From the NCBI RefSeq assembly GCF_000768315.1, contig NZ_AQQX01000004.1, positions 62,001 through 126,000 of the forward strand: a DNA stretch of 64,000 nucleotides, read 5' to 3'. Position 1 is the stretch's first letter. Each line of letters begins with the position of its first letter. Under the pieces are notes generated by a model. That model searched no databases and was not told the DNA's origin. It saw only the letters and a list, made by a program, of their open reading frames with translations. The translations under genes and the position numbers were made by a program. This DNA is from Pseudooceanicola atlanticus (GTDB taxonomy: Bacteria; Pseudomonadota; Alphaproteobacteria; Rhodobacterales; Rhodobacteraceae). Shown here in pieces: positions 8,683 through 17,819 of the stretch.

Positions 8683-9672
8683 TTACGCCGGTTCGTCGAA
8701 ATTGCGGGGCACCTCGAACTCGCCCGCCTTGATCGCCGCGCGGACCTCTTCCATCTTGGCGACCGCATCCGCCGGGGCCACGCCCTCGACATAGGAGATG
8801 TCGTTGCCGCCGTCTTCCATCAGGCTGAGCGGGGTGTAGTTCTTGCCCACCGGGTTGCCGGCGGTCGCATCGGCCAGCGCCGCGTCGACCAGCGGCCGGA
8901 AGGACCACAGCGCATTGGCGAACACCGTGTCCGGGTAGCGCGGCGTGTAGTCGATCAGCGACCCGATCGCCTTGATGCCCCGCTCCTGCGCCGCATCCGC
9001 GGTGCCGATGCGTTCGCCAAAGAGGATGTCCGCCCCGGCATCGATCTGGGCCAGCCCGGCCTCGCGCGCCTTGGGCGGATCGAAGAAGGTGCCGATGAAG
9101 CTGACAAGGTGCTCCACATCCGGGTTCACCGCCGCCACACCATCGGCAAAGCCGTTGATCAGCATGTTGACCTCGGGGATCGGGATCGCGCCGACGGATC
9201 CGACAATGCCGCTTTCGGTCATCGCGCCCGCCAGCATGCCGGCCAGGTAGGCGGCTTCCCAGTTCCAGGTGCCGAAGACGCCGAAATTGTCGCCCGCCGC
9301 CTCACCGGACGACCCCATGAGGAAGGCGGTGTCGGGATAATCGCCCGCCACCTCGCGCGCCTCGCGCTCCACGGCATAGGATTCGCCGACGATCAGGACG
9401 TTGCCCGCCTCGGCATATTCCCGCATCGCGCGGGGGTAATCGGTGCCCGACACGCCTTCGGAGAAGGTGTATTCCACCACCCCTTCCTCGTTCGCCTGCA
9501 CCATCGCGGCATGCAGGACCGAATTCCACGCATTCTCGACCGGAGAGGCATGGATCCCGGCGATTTTCACCGGGGTCTGGGCGCGCAGGATCGAGGGCGC
9601 GAAAAGCGTCGTGGCCCCGAGGGCCGCGCCGGTGCCAAGCAGGCGACGGCGGTTCATGAGCAATCTGGACAT
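8683..9672 (-). CDS. BMP family ABC transporter substrate-binding protein
   Basis: Periplasmic binding protein (329 aa) of the BmpA/Med family. It begins MSRLLMNRRRLLGTGAALGA, with a twin-arginine-like motif (NRRRLLG) and a cleavage region near LRAQ at residue 32, so it is probably exported by Tat. Family landmarks include VGSVGAIPIPEVNMLINGF and the C-terminal NPVGKNYTPLSL region. The ATG at 9672 follows GGGAGA at good spacing. Transcribed towards the ATPase and permeases and preceded by the CodA-like deaminase, it most likely captures a nucleobase-like ligand. Confidence 0.87.
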   Translation of the reverse strand: MSRLLMNRRRLLGTGAALGATTLFAPSILRAQTPVKIAGIHASPVENAWNSVLHAAMVQANEEGVVEYTFSEGVSGTDYPRAMREYAEAGNVLIVGESYAVEREAREVAGDYPDTAFLMGSSGEAAGDNFGVFGTWNWEAAYLAGMLAGAMTESGIVGSVGAIPIPEVNMLINGFADGVAAVNPDVEHLVSFIGTFFDPPKAREAGLAQIDAGADILFGERIGTADAAQERGIKAIGSLIDYTPRYPDTVFANALWSFRPLVDAALADATAGNPVGKNYTPLSLMEDGGNDISYVEGVAPADAVAKMEEVRAAIKAGEFEVPRNFDEPA

Positions 9673-9826
9673 CTGAATTCTCCCGTGTCGGCCCGGTTTC
9701 CGATCCGGGCGGTCTTGTTGGCCCCCGCGCGGCTGGGCGCGGATGGCGACTGGTCCCATCGGGCACGCGGCGCGCCCGCCCTGTCAAGATCGCGGCGCGC
9801 GCGGGGGTGACCATACAGGGCCGTAT

Positions 9827-9862
9827 TGCCACCAAATTGGGCAATTCCTGACCATTTGGTCA
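9827..9862. promoter_or_regulatory. Operator-like region upstream of the BMP transporter
   Basis: Two elements lie about 155-190 bp before the binding-protein start. TGCCACCAAATTGGGC (9827-9842) matches 14 of 16 bases of an element at 11350-11365 upstream of the cytosine deaminase. A perfect palindrome TGACCA-TT-TGGTCA occupies 9849-9862. The gap 9673-9931 is otherwise non-coding. The shared element may be a common regulator site, possibly for the LysR protein encoded at 11376-12278; that is inference. Confidence 0.45.
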
Positions 9863-9931
9863 AGAGACAACTTCCCCGTGGTCACCCGCCCCCACCGGTC
9901 AGGCCCCCTTCAACAGCCCGTCATCACCGTG

Positions 9932-11224
9932 TCAGCTGGCATGGACCGGCGCGTAGCTGGCCGGGTCCAGCGCCTCGGGCCGCCCGTCCAGCGACAGGCG
10001 GCTGACCTCGGGCGCGGTTTCGGCGATGACCCTGCCCCGGCGGATCACCTTGATCCGGTTGGGGCGCAGGCGGATCGCCTCGGCCGGGTCCTGCGCCTGA
10101 AGGATCACCATGTCCGCATGGCAGCCGACCTCAAGCCCGTAGCCCTCCAGCCCCATGATCCGGGCCGAATTCACCGTGACCGCGTCGAACATGGCGCTCT
10201 TGTCGGCCACCGATCCCATCTGGGTCGCGTGCACGGCCATATGCGCCACGTCCAGCAGATCGCCGGTGCCCATCGAATACCACGGGTCCATCACGCAATC
10301 CTGGCCCAGCCCCACGGGGATCCCCATCTCCATCAGCTGCGGGATGCGGGTCAGGCCGCGCCGCTTGGGATAGGTGTCGTGGCGGCCCTGCAGCATGATG
10401 TTGATCAGCGGGTTGGGGATCGCGGCCATCTGCGCCTCTGCCATCAGTGGCAGCAGCTTGGAGACATAGTAATTGTCCATCGAATGCATCGAAGTCAGGT
10501 GCGACCCGGCCACCCTGCCCTGCAACCCGAACCGCACCGTCTGCGCGGCCAGCGTTTCCACGTGGCGCGACATCGGGTCGTCGGTTTCATCGCAATGCAT
10601 GTCGACCATCAGCCCGCGATCGGCGGCGATCCGGCACAGCGCCTCGACCGAGCGGGCGCCGTCCTCCATCGTGCGTTCGAAATGCGGGATGCCACCGACC
10701 ACGTCGACCCCCATGTCGAGCGCACGGCCCAGCGCCGCCTCGGCCTCCGGCCCCCGGTAATAGCCGTCCTGCGGAAAGGCGACGAGTTGCAGATCGAGAT
10801 AGGGTTTCACCAGGTCCCGCACCTCCAGCAGCGCCTCTGCCGTGACCAGCCGCGCATCCGAGACATCGACATGGCTGCGCACCGCCATCAGCCCCTTTGA
10901 CACGGCCAGATCGCAGTAACGCAGGGCGCGTTCGATCAGAGCCTCTTTCGACAGGGTGGGTCGCAGCTCTCCCCACAGGGCGATGCCCTCCAGCAGCGTG
11001 CCCGAGGTATTCATGCGCGGCAGCCCCAGCGACAAGGTCGCATCCATGTGGAAATGCGGATCGACGAAGGGCGGGCTGACCAGCAGGCCGCCAGCATCGA
11101 TCACCTGCCCGGACTCGGCGGAGATGCCCGGTTCCACGGCGGCGATGCGGCCGTCCTGCACGGCAATGTCGATACCCTTGCGCCCGTCGGGCAGCGTGGC
11201 GTTGCGGATCAGCAGGTCAAACAT
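9932..11224 (-). CDS. Cytosine deaminase-like amidohydrolase (CodA family)
   Basis: Cytoplasmic metal-dependent amidohydrolase (430 aa). Metal ligands are recognisable: HFHMD near residue 60, HCDE near 205, a HLTSMHS His, and the catalytic Asp in GQDCVMDPWYSMG, which closely matches the CodA signature. CodA-family enzymes deaminate cytosine, isocytosine, creatinine or related rings; AtzC of triazine degradation is a more distant relative. The ATG at 11224 (MFDLLIRNATL) is preferred over an upstream TTG. It heads the minus-strand region leading into a BMP-type transporter, so uptake plus deamination of a nucleobase-like compound is likely. Exact substrate unproven. Confidence 0.82.
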   Translation of the reverse strand: MFDLLIRNATLPDGRKGIDIAVQDGRIAAVEPGISAESGQVIDAGGLLVSPPFVDPHFHMDATLSLGLPRMNTSGTLLEGIALWGELRPTLSKEALIERALRYCDLAVSKGLMAVRSHVDVSDARLVTAEALLEVRDLVKPYLDLQLVAFPQDGYYRGPEAEAALGRALDMGVDVVGGIPHFERTMEDGARSVEALCRIAADRGLMVDMHCDETDDPMSRHVETLAAQTVRFGLQGRVAGSHLTSMHSMDNYYVSKLLPLMAEAQMAAIPNPLINIMLQGRHDTYPKRRGLTRIPQLMEMGIPVGLGQDCVMDPWYSMGTGDLLDVAHMAVHATQMGSVADKSAMFDAVTVNSARIMGLEGYGLEVGCHADMVILQAQDPAEAIRLRPNRIKVIRRGRVIAETAPEVSRLSLDGRPEALDPASYAPVHAS

Positions 11225-11349
11225 GGGCGGGGCCTTTTCGTGGGTCAATGTCGCGTCTTTCGGTTCGCGGCCAGCCTAGGCGCAGGGCAAGGGCATGTCA
11301 TCACGGGAAAATTCCGGTATGGCCCCGGCGCGCCCGGATCGGCGGCAGC

Positions 11350-11365
11350 TGCCACCGAATTGGCC
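11350..11365. promoter_or_regulatory. Shared 16-bp element upstream of the deaminase
   Basis: TGCCACCGAATTGGCC lies about 126 bp before the cytosine deaminase start and just beyond the LysR stop codon. It differs at only two positions from TGCCACCAAATTGGGC upstream of the BMP binding protein at 9827. Two near-identical copies at similar distances from two neighbouring starts suggest a common operator. It may also be chance, as no further copy was found before the biuret operon. Confidence 0.4.
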
Positions 11366-11375
11366 AGACCCGGCC

Positions 11376-12278
11376 CTAGCCCGCGGCCACATCCATCGCC
11401 CCGGCCAGCTGGCGGGCAAAATTCGCGGCGGCGACCGGCAGGGTGCGGCCCCGCATCTGCGCCAGGTACAACAGCCCCGGCGGCACGTCGCGGGTGTCGA
11501 TGGGCCGGGTCACGACCGGGCCGCCCTCGTCATCCGAGGGCAGGCCGATGGGGATCTGGAAGGTCAGCATCAGCTCGGGCCCCGGATAGCAGCGCAGGAA
11601 TTCGAAACTGTCCGACTCGATATCCGGCACGATCGAGACCGAGGACCGCCGCATCGCGATATCCAGCAGGTAGCGCACGCCGAACTCCTCGCTGGGCATG
11701 CCGACGGGAAACTCCGCAACATCCGACAGGCGCACCACCGGCTTCACCGCCAGCGGGTGGTCGCGCACCATGACCACGTGGACCGGCTGCGGCGCCGTCG
11801 CCAGGACCTGCACATCGGCCAGCCGCACCGGTTCGAAGACCAGCGCGATATCGGCTTCGTGGCTGATCAGCGCGCGTTCGGCCCGGTAACGGTCGCGCAG
11901 GTTCACGTCGAAGGTCACGCGCGGATGTTCGGCCCGGTAGGCGGAAATCTCGCGCGGCATGAAATAGGGCAGCAGCGCCTGGCTGCAGGCGACCCGCACA
12001 TGGCCGCGCCGTTCGCCCTTCAGGTCCGCGATCTGCGACCTGACCCGTTCCAGGTCGGCGCGCTGGCTGCGGATATGCTGGATCAGCAATTCCCCGGCGG
12101 TGGACAGGCGCACGCCGCGCGGCAGCCGCTCGAAGACCGGTGCGCCCAGCTCTTCCTCCAGCGCCAGCAGGCGGCGGTTCAGCGCGGTCGAGGTGATCGC
12201 CAGCGATTCTGCCGCGCCCCGGATCGACCCGGCCCGGTTGATCGCGACGATGAAATCGAGGGTTTCCAGGTGGCGCAT
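11376..12278 (-). CDS. LysR family transcriptional regulator
   Basis: DNA-binding regulator (300 aa) with an N-terminal helix-turn-helix (residues 1-60: INRAGSIRGAAESLAITSTALNRRLLALEEELG) and a periplasmic-binding-like effector domain. The ATG at 12278 (MRHLETLDF) matches the family N-terminus; an upstream in-frame start would add 11 residues. It is divergent from the biuret-type operon that starts at 12403 and co-directional with the cytosine deaminase operon, sitting between two similar transporters. By the usual LysR arrangement it probably activates the divergent operon in response to a pathway compound. Confidence 0.88.
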   Translation of the reverse strand: MRHLETLDFIVAINRAGSIRGAAESLAITSTALNRRLLALEEELGAPVFERLPRGVRLSTAGELLIQHIRSQRADLERVRSQIADLKGERRGHVRVACSQALLPYFMPREISAYRAEHPRVTFDVNLRDRYRAERALISHEADIALVFEPVRLADVQVLATAPQPVHVVMVRDHPLAVKPVVRLSDVAEFPVGMPSEEFGVRYLLDIAMRRSSVSIVPDIESDSFEFLRCYPGPELMLTFQIPIGLPSDDEGGPVVTRPIDTRDVPPGLLYLAQMRGRTLPVAAANFARQLAGAMDVAAG

Positions 12279-12402
12279 GGGGACTGCTGCATTTCTTGCA
12301 TCGCTCTGCACCGTTCTTAGCAGCAGACATCACCAGTGCATAGCCTAACCTGAGTTCCAACCGGCCCCAGAATCGCCGGATCGACCAGGAGAGGGTCCCA
12401 TC

Positions 12403-13518
12403 ATGCTCAAATCGCTTACACGTCGTCACTTCCTGTCCACATCCGCCGGCTTTGCCGGGGCCGCGGCCCTTGGCGGGCTGTCCGGCCCTGCCCGCGCAAG
12501 CGGCGACCTGACCGTCGGGTTCATCTATGTCGGGCCGCGCGACGATTACGGCTACAACCAGGCCCATGCCGAGGCCGCCGCCGTCATCAAGGCCATGGAA
12601 GGCGTCACCGTCATCGAAGAGGAAAACGTCGCCGAGACGCAGGACGTCCAGCAGACGATGGAGTCGATGATCAACTTCGACGGCGCCTCGCTGCTCTTCC
12701 CGACCTCGTTCGGCTATTTCGATCCCCATATCCTCGAGGTCGCGCCGAAATATCCCGATGTGCGTTTCGAGCATTGCGGCGGGCTGTGGTCCGAAGGCAT
12801 GCCCACCAATACCGGCAGCTATTTCGGCTATATCGGCATGGGCCAGTACCTGAACGGCATCGCCGCCGGTCACGCCACCAAGACCAAGAAGATCGGCTTT
12901 GTCGCGGCCAAGCCGATCCCGCAGGTCCTGCTGAACATCAATTCCTTCCTGCTGGGCGCCCGTTCGGTCGATCCGACGATCACCTGCCAGGTCATCTTCA
13001 CCGGCGAATGGTCCATGGCCGTGAAAGAGGCCGAGGCGACCAACGCGCTGGCCGATGCCGGGGTCGACGTGGTCACCTGCCACGTGGACGGGCCCAAGGT
13101 GGTGATGGAAACCGCTGCCTCGCGCGATTGCTTCATCTGCGGCTACCACGCCAACCAGTCCGACCTCGCGCCCGAGAAATACCTGACCGGCGCGGAATGG
13201 AACTGGGCCACGGTCTACAAGGACATGGTCGAAAAGACCCTGGCGGGCGCGCCGATCGACAATTTCGTTCGCGGCGGCCTGGCCGAGGGCTTCATCAAGA
13301 TGTCGCCGCTGGGCCCGGCCGTGTCCGACGCCGCCCGCAACCAGTTCGAGGCGACGAAGGCCAAGATCCTCGATGGCGGTTTTGCCGTGATCGAAGGGCC
13401 GCTCAAGGACAATGCCGGGAACGAGATCGCCCCGGCCGGCACCGCCTACGAGGAAACCGACGTCGCGCTGGAATCGATGAGCTACCTCGTCGAAGGCGTC
13501 ATCGGATCGACATCGTAA
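12403..13518 (+). CDS. BMP family substrate-binding protein of the biuret-type operon
   Basis: Periplasmic binding protein (371 aa), BmpA/Med family, and first gene of the 12403-20701 operon. It starts MLKSLTRRHFLSTSAGFAGA, a twin-arginine signal (TRRHFLS), with cleavage expected after SGPARA near residue 36. Characteristic segments include VGPRDDYGYNQAH and KKIGFVAAKPIPQVLLNINSF. AGGAGAG stands 7 nt before the ATG. It is a paralogue of the binding protein at 8683-9672 on the other side of the LysR gene. The downstream enzymes suggest biuret or a related ureido compound as ligand; this is inferred. Confidence 0.87.
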   Translation: MLKSLTRRHFLSTSAGFAGAAALGGLSGPARASGDLTVGFIYVGPRDDYGYNQAHAEAAAVIKAMEGVTVIEEENVAETQDVQQTMESMINFDGASLLFPTSFGYFDPHILEVAPKYPDVRFEHCGGLWSEGMPTNTGSYFGYIGMGQYLNGIAAGHATKTKKIGFVAAKPIPQVLLNINSFLLGARSVDPTITCQVIFTGEWSMAVKEAEATNALADAGVDVVTCHVDGPKVVMETAASRDCFICGYHANQSDLAPEKYLTGAEWNWATVYKDMVEKTLAGAPIDNFVRGGLAEGFIKMSPLGPAVSDAARNQFEATKAKILDGGFAVIEGPLKDNAGNEIAPAGTAYEETDVALESMSYLVEGVIGSTS

Positions 13519-13519
13519 G

Positions 13520-14629
13520 ATGTCGGTGGCGGGCGACCTTCCCAAGGCCGGGGCGCCGTCGCGCGCCTGGGTGATCCCGCTTGCGGCGCGGATCGAGGGG
13601 CTGCTGCTTCCCGTGGCGGCCCTGCTGGCGGGGTTCGCCGCCTTCGCCCTGTTCCTGCTTCTGCTGGGCAAGAGCCCGGTCGATTTCTTCGCACTGGTCT
13701 ACAAGGCGGGCTTCGGCACCGCCTTTTCCTGGTCCAACACCCTGTCCCGCGCCGCGCCGCTGCTGCTGGCCGCGCTCTGCGTCGCGGTCCCGGCGCGGCT
13801 GGGCCTGGTGGTGATCGGCGGCGAAGGCGCCATCGTGCTGGGCGGCGTGATGGTGGGCGGGCTGGCCCTGCCCCTGTCGGGCTGGCCGCCGCTAATCGCG
13901 ATGCCGCTGCTGGCTTGCATGGCCGCCCTGGCCGGGGCGGTCTGGATCGGCGCGGTCGGCGCGCTCCGGCAATGGCGCGGGGTGAACGAAACCATCGCCT
14001 CCCTGCTGATGGCCTATATCGCCATCGCCCTGATGAACCACATGGTCGAGGGGCCGCTGCGCGATCCCGCCTCGCTCAACAAACCCTCCACCGCCCCCCT
14101 GGCCGAGGCGCTGCGCGTCGGCGACCTGCCCGGATGGAACGTGCATTGGGGCCTCGCCGTCGCGGTGCTGGCCTGTATCTTCGCCTGGGTGCTGATCGAC
14201 CGCACCACGATCGGGTTCGCCGCCCGCATCGCCGGCGGCAATATCCGCGCGGCCCAGGTCCAGGGCCTGCCGGTGGGCAAGCTGGTGATCGGCTTCACCG
14301 CGCTCGGCGGCGCCTTTGCAGGCCTCGCGGGCTATTTCGAGGTCTCGGCGGTGCATGGCTCGGCCAATGCCTCGCTGGCGTCGGGCTATGGCTATACCGG
14401 CATTCTCATCGCCTTCCTGGCGCGGCACAATCCGCTGGCGATCATTCCCGTCGCCCTGCTGCTGGCGGGGTTCGAGGCCTCCTCGGGCCTCGTCCAGCGC
14501 CGGATGGACCTGCCCGATGCCACCATGACCGTCCTTCAGGGCTTCGTCTTCGTGGCGATCCTGGCCAGCGAAACCTTCACCGGCCGGCTGAACCTGGCCG
14601 CCCTGCTGACGAAGGGAGAGCAGAGATGA
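13520..14629 (+). CDS. BMP-type ABC transporter permease (biuret-type operon)
   Basis: Polytopic inner-membrane permease (369 aa), BPD_transp_2 family. It starts one base after the binding-protein stop. The conserved core GLVVIGGEGAIVLGGVMVGG near residue 95 and WRGVNETIASLLMAYIA near 155 mark it as the first, longer subunit of a BMP-type channel. Its stop overlaps the next permease start (ATGA). It pairs with the 14626-15549 protein to carry substrate to the cytoplasm for the hydrolases encoded downstream. Confidence 0.87.
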   Translation: MSVAGDLPKAGAPSRAWVIPLAARIEGLLLPVAALLAGFAAFALFLLLLGKSPVDFFALVYKAGFGTAFSWSNTLSRAAPLLLAALCVAVPARLGLVVIGGEGAIVLGGVMVGGLALPLSGWPPLIAMPLLACMAALAGAVWIGAVGALRQWRGVNETIASLLMAYIAIALMNHMVEGPLRDPASLNKPSTAPLAEALRVGDLPGWNVHWGLAVAVLACIFAWVLIDRTTIGFAARIAGGNIRAAQVQGLPVGKLVIGFTALGGAFAGLAGYFEVSAVHGSANASLASGYGYTGILIAFLARHNPLAIIPVALLLAGFEASSGLVQRRMDLPDATMTVLQGFVFVAILASETFTGRLNLAALLTKGEQR

Positions 14630-15549
14630 ACGGCGATATCGGCCTCTGGGCGGTGCCCCTGGCCATGCTAGGGGGCGCGATCCGCGTCTCCACCCCCTTC
14701 CTCTTCGTGTCCCTGGGCGAGGTCATCACCGAACGCTCGGGCCGGATCAACCTCGGGCTCGAGGGCACGCTCGTCTTCGGCGCCATGTCGGGCTACGCGC
14801 TGGCCTTCCTGACCGGGTCGGCCTGGATCGGCGTGCTGGCGGCGGCGCTGGCGGGGGCGATCTTCGGGTTGGTCCACGGGCTGCTCTGTTCGCTGCCGCG
14901 CGTCAACGACATCGCCATCGGCATCGCGCTGATGCTGCTGGGAACGGGGCTCGCATTCTTCTTCGGCAAACCCTTCATCCAGCCGGTGGCGCCCGACCTT
15001 CCGGCGATCAACCTGGGCTGGTGGTCCGACCTGCCGCAGGTGCAGGCGGCCCTGCGGGTGAACGTGCTGTTCCTGCTGGGCTTCGTGCTGGCGCTGGCGC
15101 TGGCCTGGATGTTGCGCCGCACCCGAATGGGCCTGATCCTGCGGGTCGTGGGCGACAGTTCCGACGCCGCCCGTGCGCTCGGCATCCGCCCGGCCCGCGT
15201 CCGTATCCTCGCCACCGCATTCGGCGGGGCCCTGGCCGGGGTGGGAGGCGCCTACCTCTCGCTCTTCTACCCCGGTTCGTGGAACGAGGGGATCTCCTCG
15301 GGCCAGGGGCTGATCGCCGTGGCGCTGGTGATCTTCGCCCGCTGGTCGCCGGTGAACTGCTTCTTTGCCGCGCTGCTGTTCGGCGCGGCCGGGGCGCTTG
15401 GCCCGGCGCTGCAATCGGTCGGCGTGACCAGCGGCTATTACCTGTCCTACGCCGCGCCCTTCGTCCTGACCCTGGTCGTCCTGATCCTGTCCTCGTCGAA
15501 ATCCGGCGCCCTGACCGGCGCGCCGCGCGAATTGTCCATCACCAAGTAA
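14626..15549 (+). CDS. BMP-type ABC transporter permease, second subunit (biuret-type operon)
   Basis: Inner-membrane permease (307 aa) with the family signature ITERSGRINLGLEGTLVFGAM near residue 30 and around eight membrane segments. The ATG at 14626 follows GGGAGAGCAG and overlaps the first permease stop by 4 bp. It is equivalent to the permease at 4898-5839 in the mirror-image transporter. The biuret hydrolase-like gene begins 12 bp downstream, so transporter and enzyme are co-transcribed. Confidence 0.87.
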   Translation: MNGDIGLWAVPLAMLGGAIRVSTPFLFVSLGEVITERSGRINLGLEGTLVFGAMSGYALAFLTGSAWIGVLAAALAGAIFGLVHGLLCSLPRVNDIAIGIALMLLGTGLAFFFGKPFIQPVAPDLPAINLGWWSDLPQVQAALRVNVLFLLGFVLALALAWMLRRTRMGLILRVVGDSSDAARALGIRPARVRILATAFGGALAGVGGAYLSLFYPGSWNEGISSGQGLIAVALVIFARWSPVNCFFAALLFGAAGALGPALQSVGVTSGYYLSYAAPFVLTLVVLILSSSKSGALTGAPRELSITK

Positions 15550-15561
15550 GTGGAGCCCGAA

Positions 15562-16266
15562 ATGAACGACATGTCCGACACGCCCGCCGGCACCACCATT
15601 GCCTCCACGCCCTATCCCTGGCCCTGGAACGGCGACCTGCGCCCGGAAAACACCGCGCTGATCATCATCGACATGCAGACCGATTTCTGCGGCCCCGGCG
15701 GCTATGTCGACAGCATGGGCTACGACATCAGCCTGACCCGCGCGCCGATCGAACCGATCAAGGCGTTGATGAAAGCGTTCCGCGACAAGGGCTACATGGT
15801 GATCCACACCCGCGAAGGCCACCGGCCCGACCTCGCCGACCTGCCCGCGAACAAGCAATGGCGCTCACGCCAGATCGGCGCAGGGATCGGCGATCCCGGT
15901 CCCTGCGGCAAGATCCTCACCCGGGGCGAACCGGGGTGGGAGATCATTGATGACCTCGCCCCGCTCCCGGGCGAGGTCATCATCGACAAGCCCGGCAAGG
16001 GATCCTTCTGCGCCACCGACCTGGAGATGATCCTGCGCCTCAAGGGCATCGACAATATCGTGCTGACCGGCATCACCACCGATGTCTGCGTCCACACCAC
16101 CATGCGCGAGGCCAATGACCGTGGCTTCGAATGCGTGATGCTGACCGATTGCTGCGCCGCCACCGATCCGAAGAACCACGAGGCCGCGATCAACATGATC
16201 CACATGCAGGGCGGCGTTTTCGGCGCAACGGCCCTGTCGACCGACCTGCTCGCGGTGCTGCCGTGA
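15562..16266 (+). CDS. biuH: Biuret amidohydrolase (isochorismatase-like)
   Basis: Cysteine hydrolase (234 aa) that should convert biuret to allophanate and ammonia. The isochorismatase-like triad is Asp37 (IIIDMQTDF), Lys143 (IDKPGKGSF) and Cys176 (TTDVCVHTT). As I recall, the Rhizobium biuret hydrolase uses Asp36, Lys142 and Cys175, the same spacing, and the substrate-contacting Gln of MQGGVFG is also present (Gln216). The N-terminal YPWPWNG and the [13 protein letters not shown] stretches also fit that enzyme. The ATG at 15562 follows GTGGAG by 6 nt; an upstream GTG is less likely. The stop overlaps the ATPase start. Confidence 0.85.
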   Translation: MNDMSDTPAGTTIASTPYPWPWNGDLRPENTALIIIDMQTDFCGPGGYVDSMGYDISLTRAPIEPIKALMKAFRDKGYMVIHTREGHRPDLADLPANKQWRSRQIGAGIGDPGPCGKILTRGEPGWEIIDDLAPLPGEVIIDKPGKGSFCATDLEMILRLKGIDNIVLTGITTDVCVHTTMREANDRGFECVMLTDCCAATDPKNHEAAINMIHMQGGVFGATALSTDLLAVLP

Positions 16267-17819
16267 GAGACGCGGCGCCCCTCGACGCGCCCGGCACGGC
16301 CGCCCCGCATCGCGGCCGCGCCATCGGCATCGAAACCGTCGGCATGACCATGCGCTTCGGCGCCTTCACCGCCCTCGACGACGTGTCGATCGAGGTGAAG
16401 CCGGGCTCGTTCCACGCGCTGCTGGGTGAAAACGGCGCGGGCAAGTCGACGCTGGTGAAATGCATCATGGGGTTCTACCACGCCAGCGCCGGCAACCTGC
16501 TGGTCGACGGGTTCGATGGCGATATCGGCGACCCGCGCGACGCCCATGCCAAGGGGCTGGGCATGGTCTACCAGCATTTCACCCTGGTCCCCGCCCTCAC
16601 CGCCGCCGAGAACCTTGTGATCAGCCGCGCCGACGTCCCGGCCATCGTCAACTGGGACCGGGAACTCGCCGACCTGACCGCCTTCATGGAGGCGATGCCC
16701 TTCAAGGTGCCGCTGACCGAACCCGTCCACCGCCTTGCCGCCGGCGAAAAACAGAAGCTCGAGATCCTCAAGCAGCTCTACCTGGGCCGGGGGTTCCTGA
16801 TCCTCGACGAACCGACCTCCGTGCTGACCCCGGACGAGGCGGACGAGGTGCTGGGCCATGTCCGCAAGCTCTGCGAGGCCGGGGACCTGTCGGTGCTGAT
16901 GATCACCCACAAGTTCCGCGAGGTGACCGCCTTTGCCGACGAGGTGTCGGTGCTGCGCCGGGGCAAGCATGTGGGCAGCGGACGCGTCGCCGACCTCAGC
17001 CATGCCGACATGGCCGCGATGATGATGGGCGATGCCAAGCCCGCCGCCCCCGCGCCCCGTGCCGCGACCGAAGGCGCCACGGTGCTGGACCTGTCCGGCA
17101 TCCGCGCCCGCGACCGCTCCGGCCTCAAGGAGATCGCCATCGACGCTCTGTCGGTCCGGGCCGGGGAAATCGTCGGCATCGCCGGGATCTCCGGCAATGG
17201 CCAGATGGAGCTGATGGAGATCCTGACCGGCCAGCGCCCGATGACCCGGGGCAGCATGCAGGTCAACGGCGCGCCCTATCGCGCCAGCCGCGCGCAATCG
17301 CGCCGCCTGAAGGTCCGATACCTGCCCGAGGAACCGCTGCACAATGCCTGCGCCCCCCGGATGAGCGTCGCCGAGAACATCGCCTTCCGCAGCTTCGAGG
17401 CGCGCGGCGACGACACCCGTCTGTGGCTCGCCAATGGCGAGATGCGCCGCCGCGCCGACCACCTTGTCGCCGATTACAAGGTCAAGACGACCTCGGTCGA
17501 CAGCCCGATCGCGGCCCTGTCGGGTGGCAATGTCCAGCGCGCCGTGCTGGCCCGCGAACTGGACGGAGAGGTCGACCTGCTGATCATCTCAAACCCCTGT
17601 TTCGGGCTGGATTTCACCGCCGTGGCCGAGATCCGCGCCCGCATCATGTCGGCGCGCAACACCGGCACGGCCGTCCTGCTGATGAGCGAGGACCTGGACG
17701 AGATCCTCGAACTCTCGGACCGCGTCTGCGTCATGTCCGAAGGCGCGCTGGTCTACGAATGCAGCGCCGCCGAGGCCGACATCGCCACCATCGGACAACA
17801 TATGGGAGGTCACGCATGA
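16263..17819 (+). CDS. BMP-type ABC transporter ATP-binding protein, double NBD
   Basis: Fused ATPase (518 aa). NBD1 has Walker [10 protein letters not shown], signature-like [12 protein letters not shown] and Walker [15 protein letters not shown]2 has the degenerate Walker [10 protein letters not shown] and signature [11 protein letters not shown], and the Walker B region reads [12 protein letters not shown], so the usual DEP is replaced by SNP and only NBD1 is likely to be fully catalytic. The start is GTG at 16263, overlapping the biuret hydrolase stop (GTGA). Placing the ATPase between two hydrolase genes makes a single transport-plus-catabolism unit. Confidence 0.87.
   Translation: MRDAAPLDAPGTAAPHRGRAIGIETVGMTMRFGAFTALDDVSIEVKPGSFHALLGENGAGKSTLVKCIMGFYHASAGNLLVDGFDGDIGDPRDAHAKGLGMVYQHFTLVPALTAAENLVISRADVPAIVNWDRELADLTAFMEAMPFKVPLTEPVHRLAAGEKQKLEILKQLYLGRGFLILDEPTSVLTPDEADEVLGHVRKLCEAGDLSVLMITHKFREVTAFADEVSVLRRGKHVGSGRVADLSHADMAAMMMGDAKPAAPAPRAATEGATVLDLSGIRARDRSGLKEIAIDALSVRAGEIVGIAGISGNGQMELMEILTGQRPMTRGSMQVNGAPYRASRAQSRRLKVRYLPEEPLHNACAPRMSVAENIAFRSFEARGDDTRLWLANGEMRRRADHLVADYKVKTTSVDSPIAALSGGNVQRAVLARELDGEVDLLIISNPCFGLDFTAVAEIRARIMSARNTGTAVLLMSEDLDEILELSDRVCVMSEGALVYECSAAEADIATIGQHMGGHA

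Noticed and set aside
11530-13671. A 713-codon minus-strand frame spanning LysR and the BMP binding protein
   Set aside because: It crosses the divergent promoter region and runs antisense to the binding protein and out of frame through LysR; no recognisable domain.
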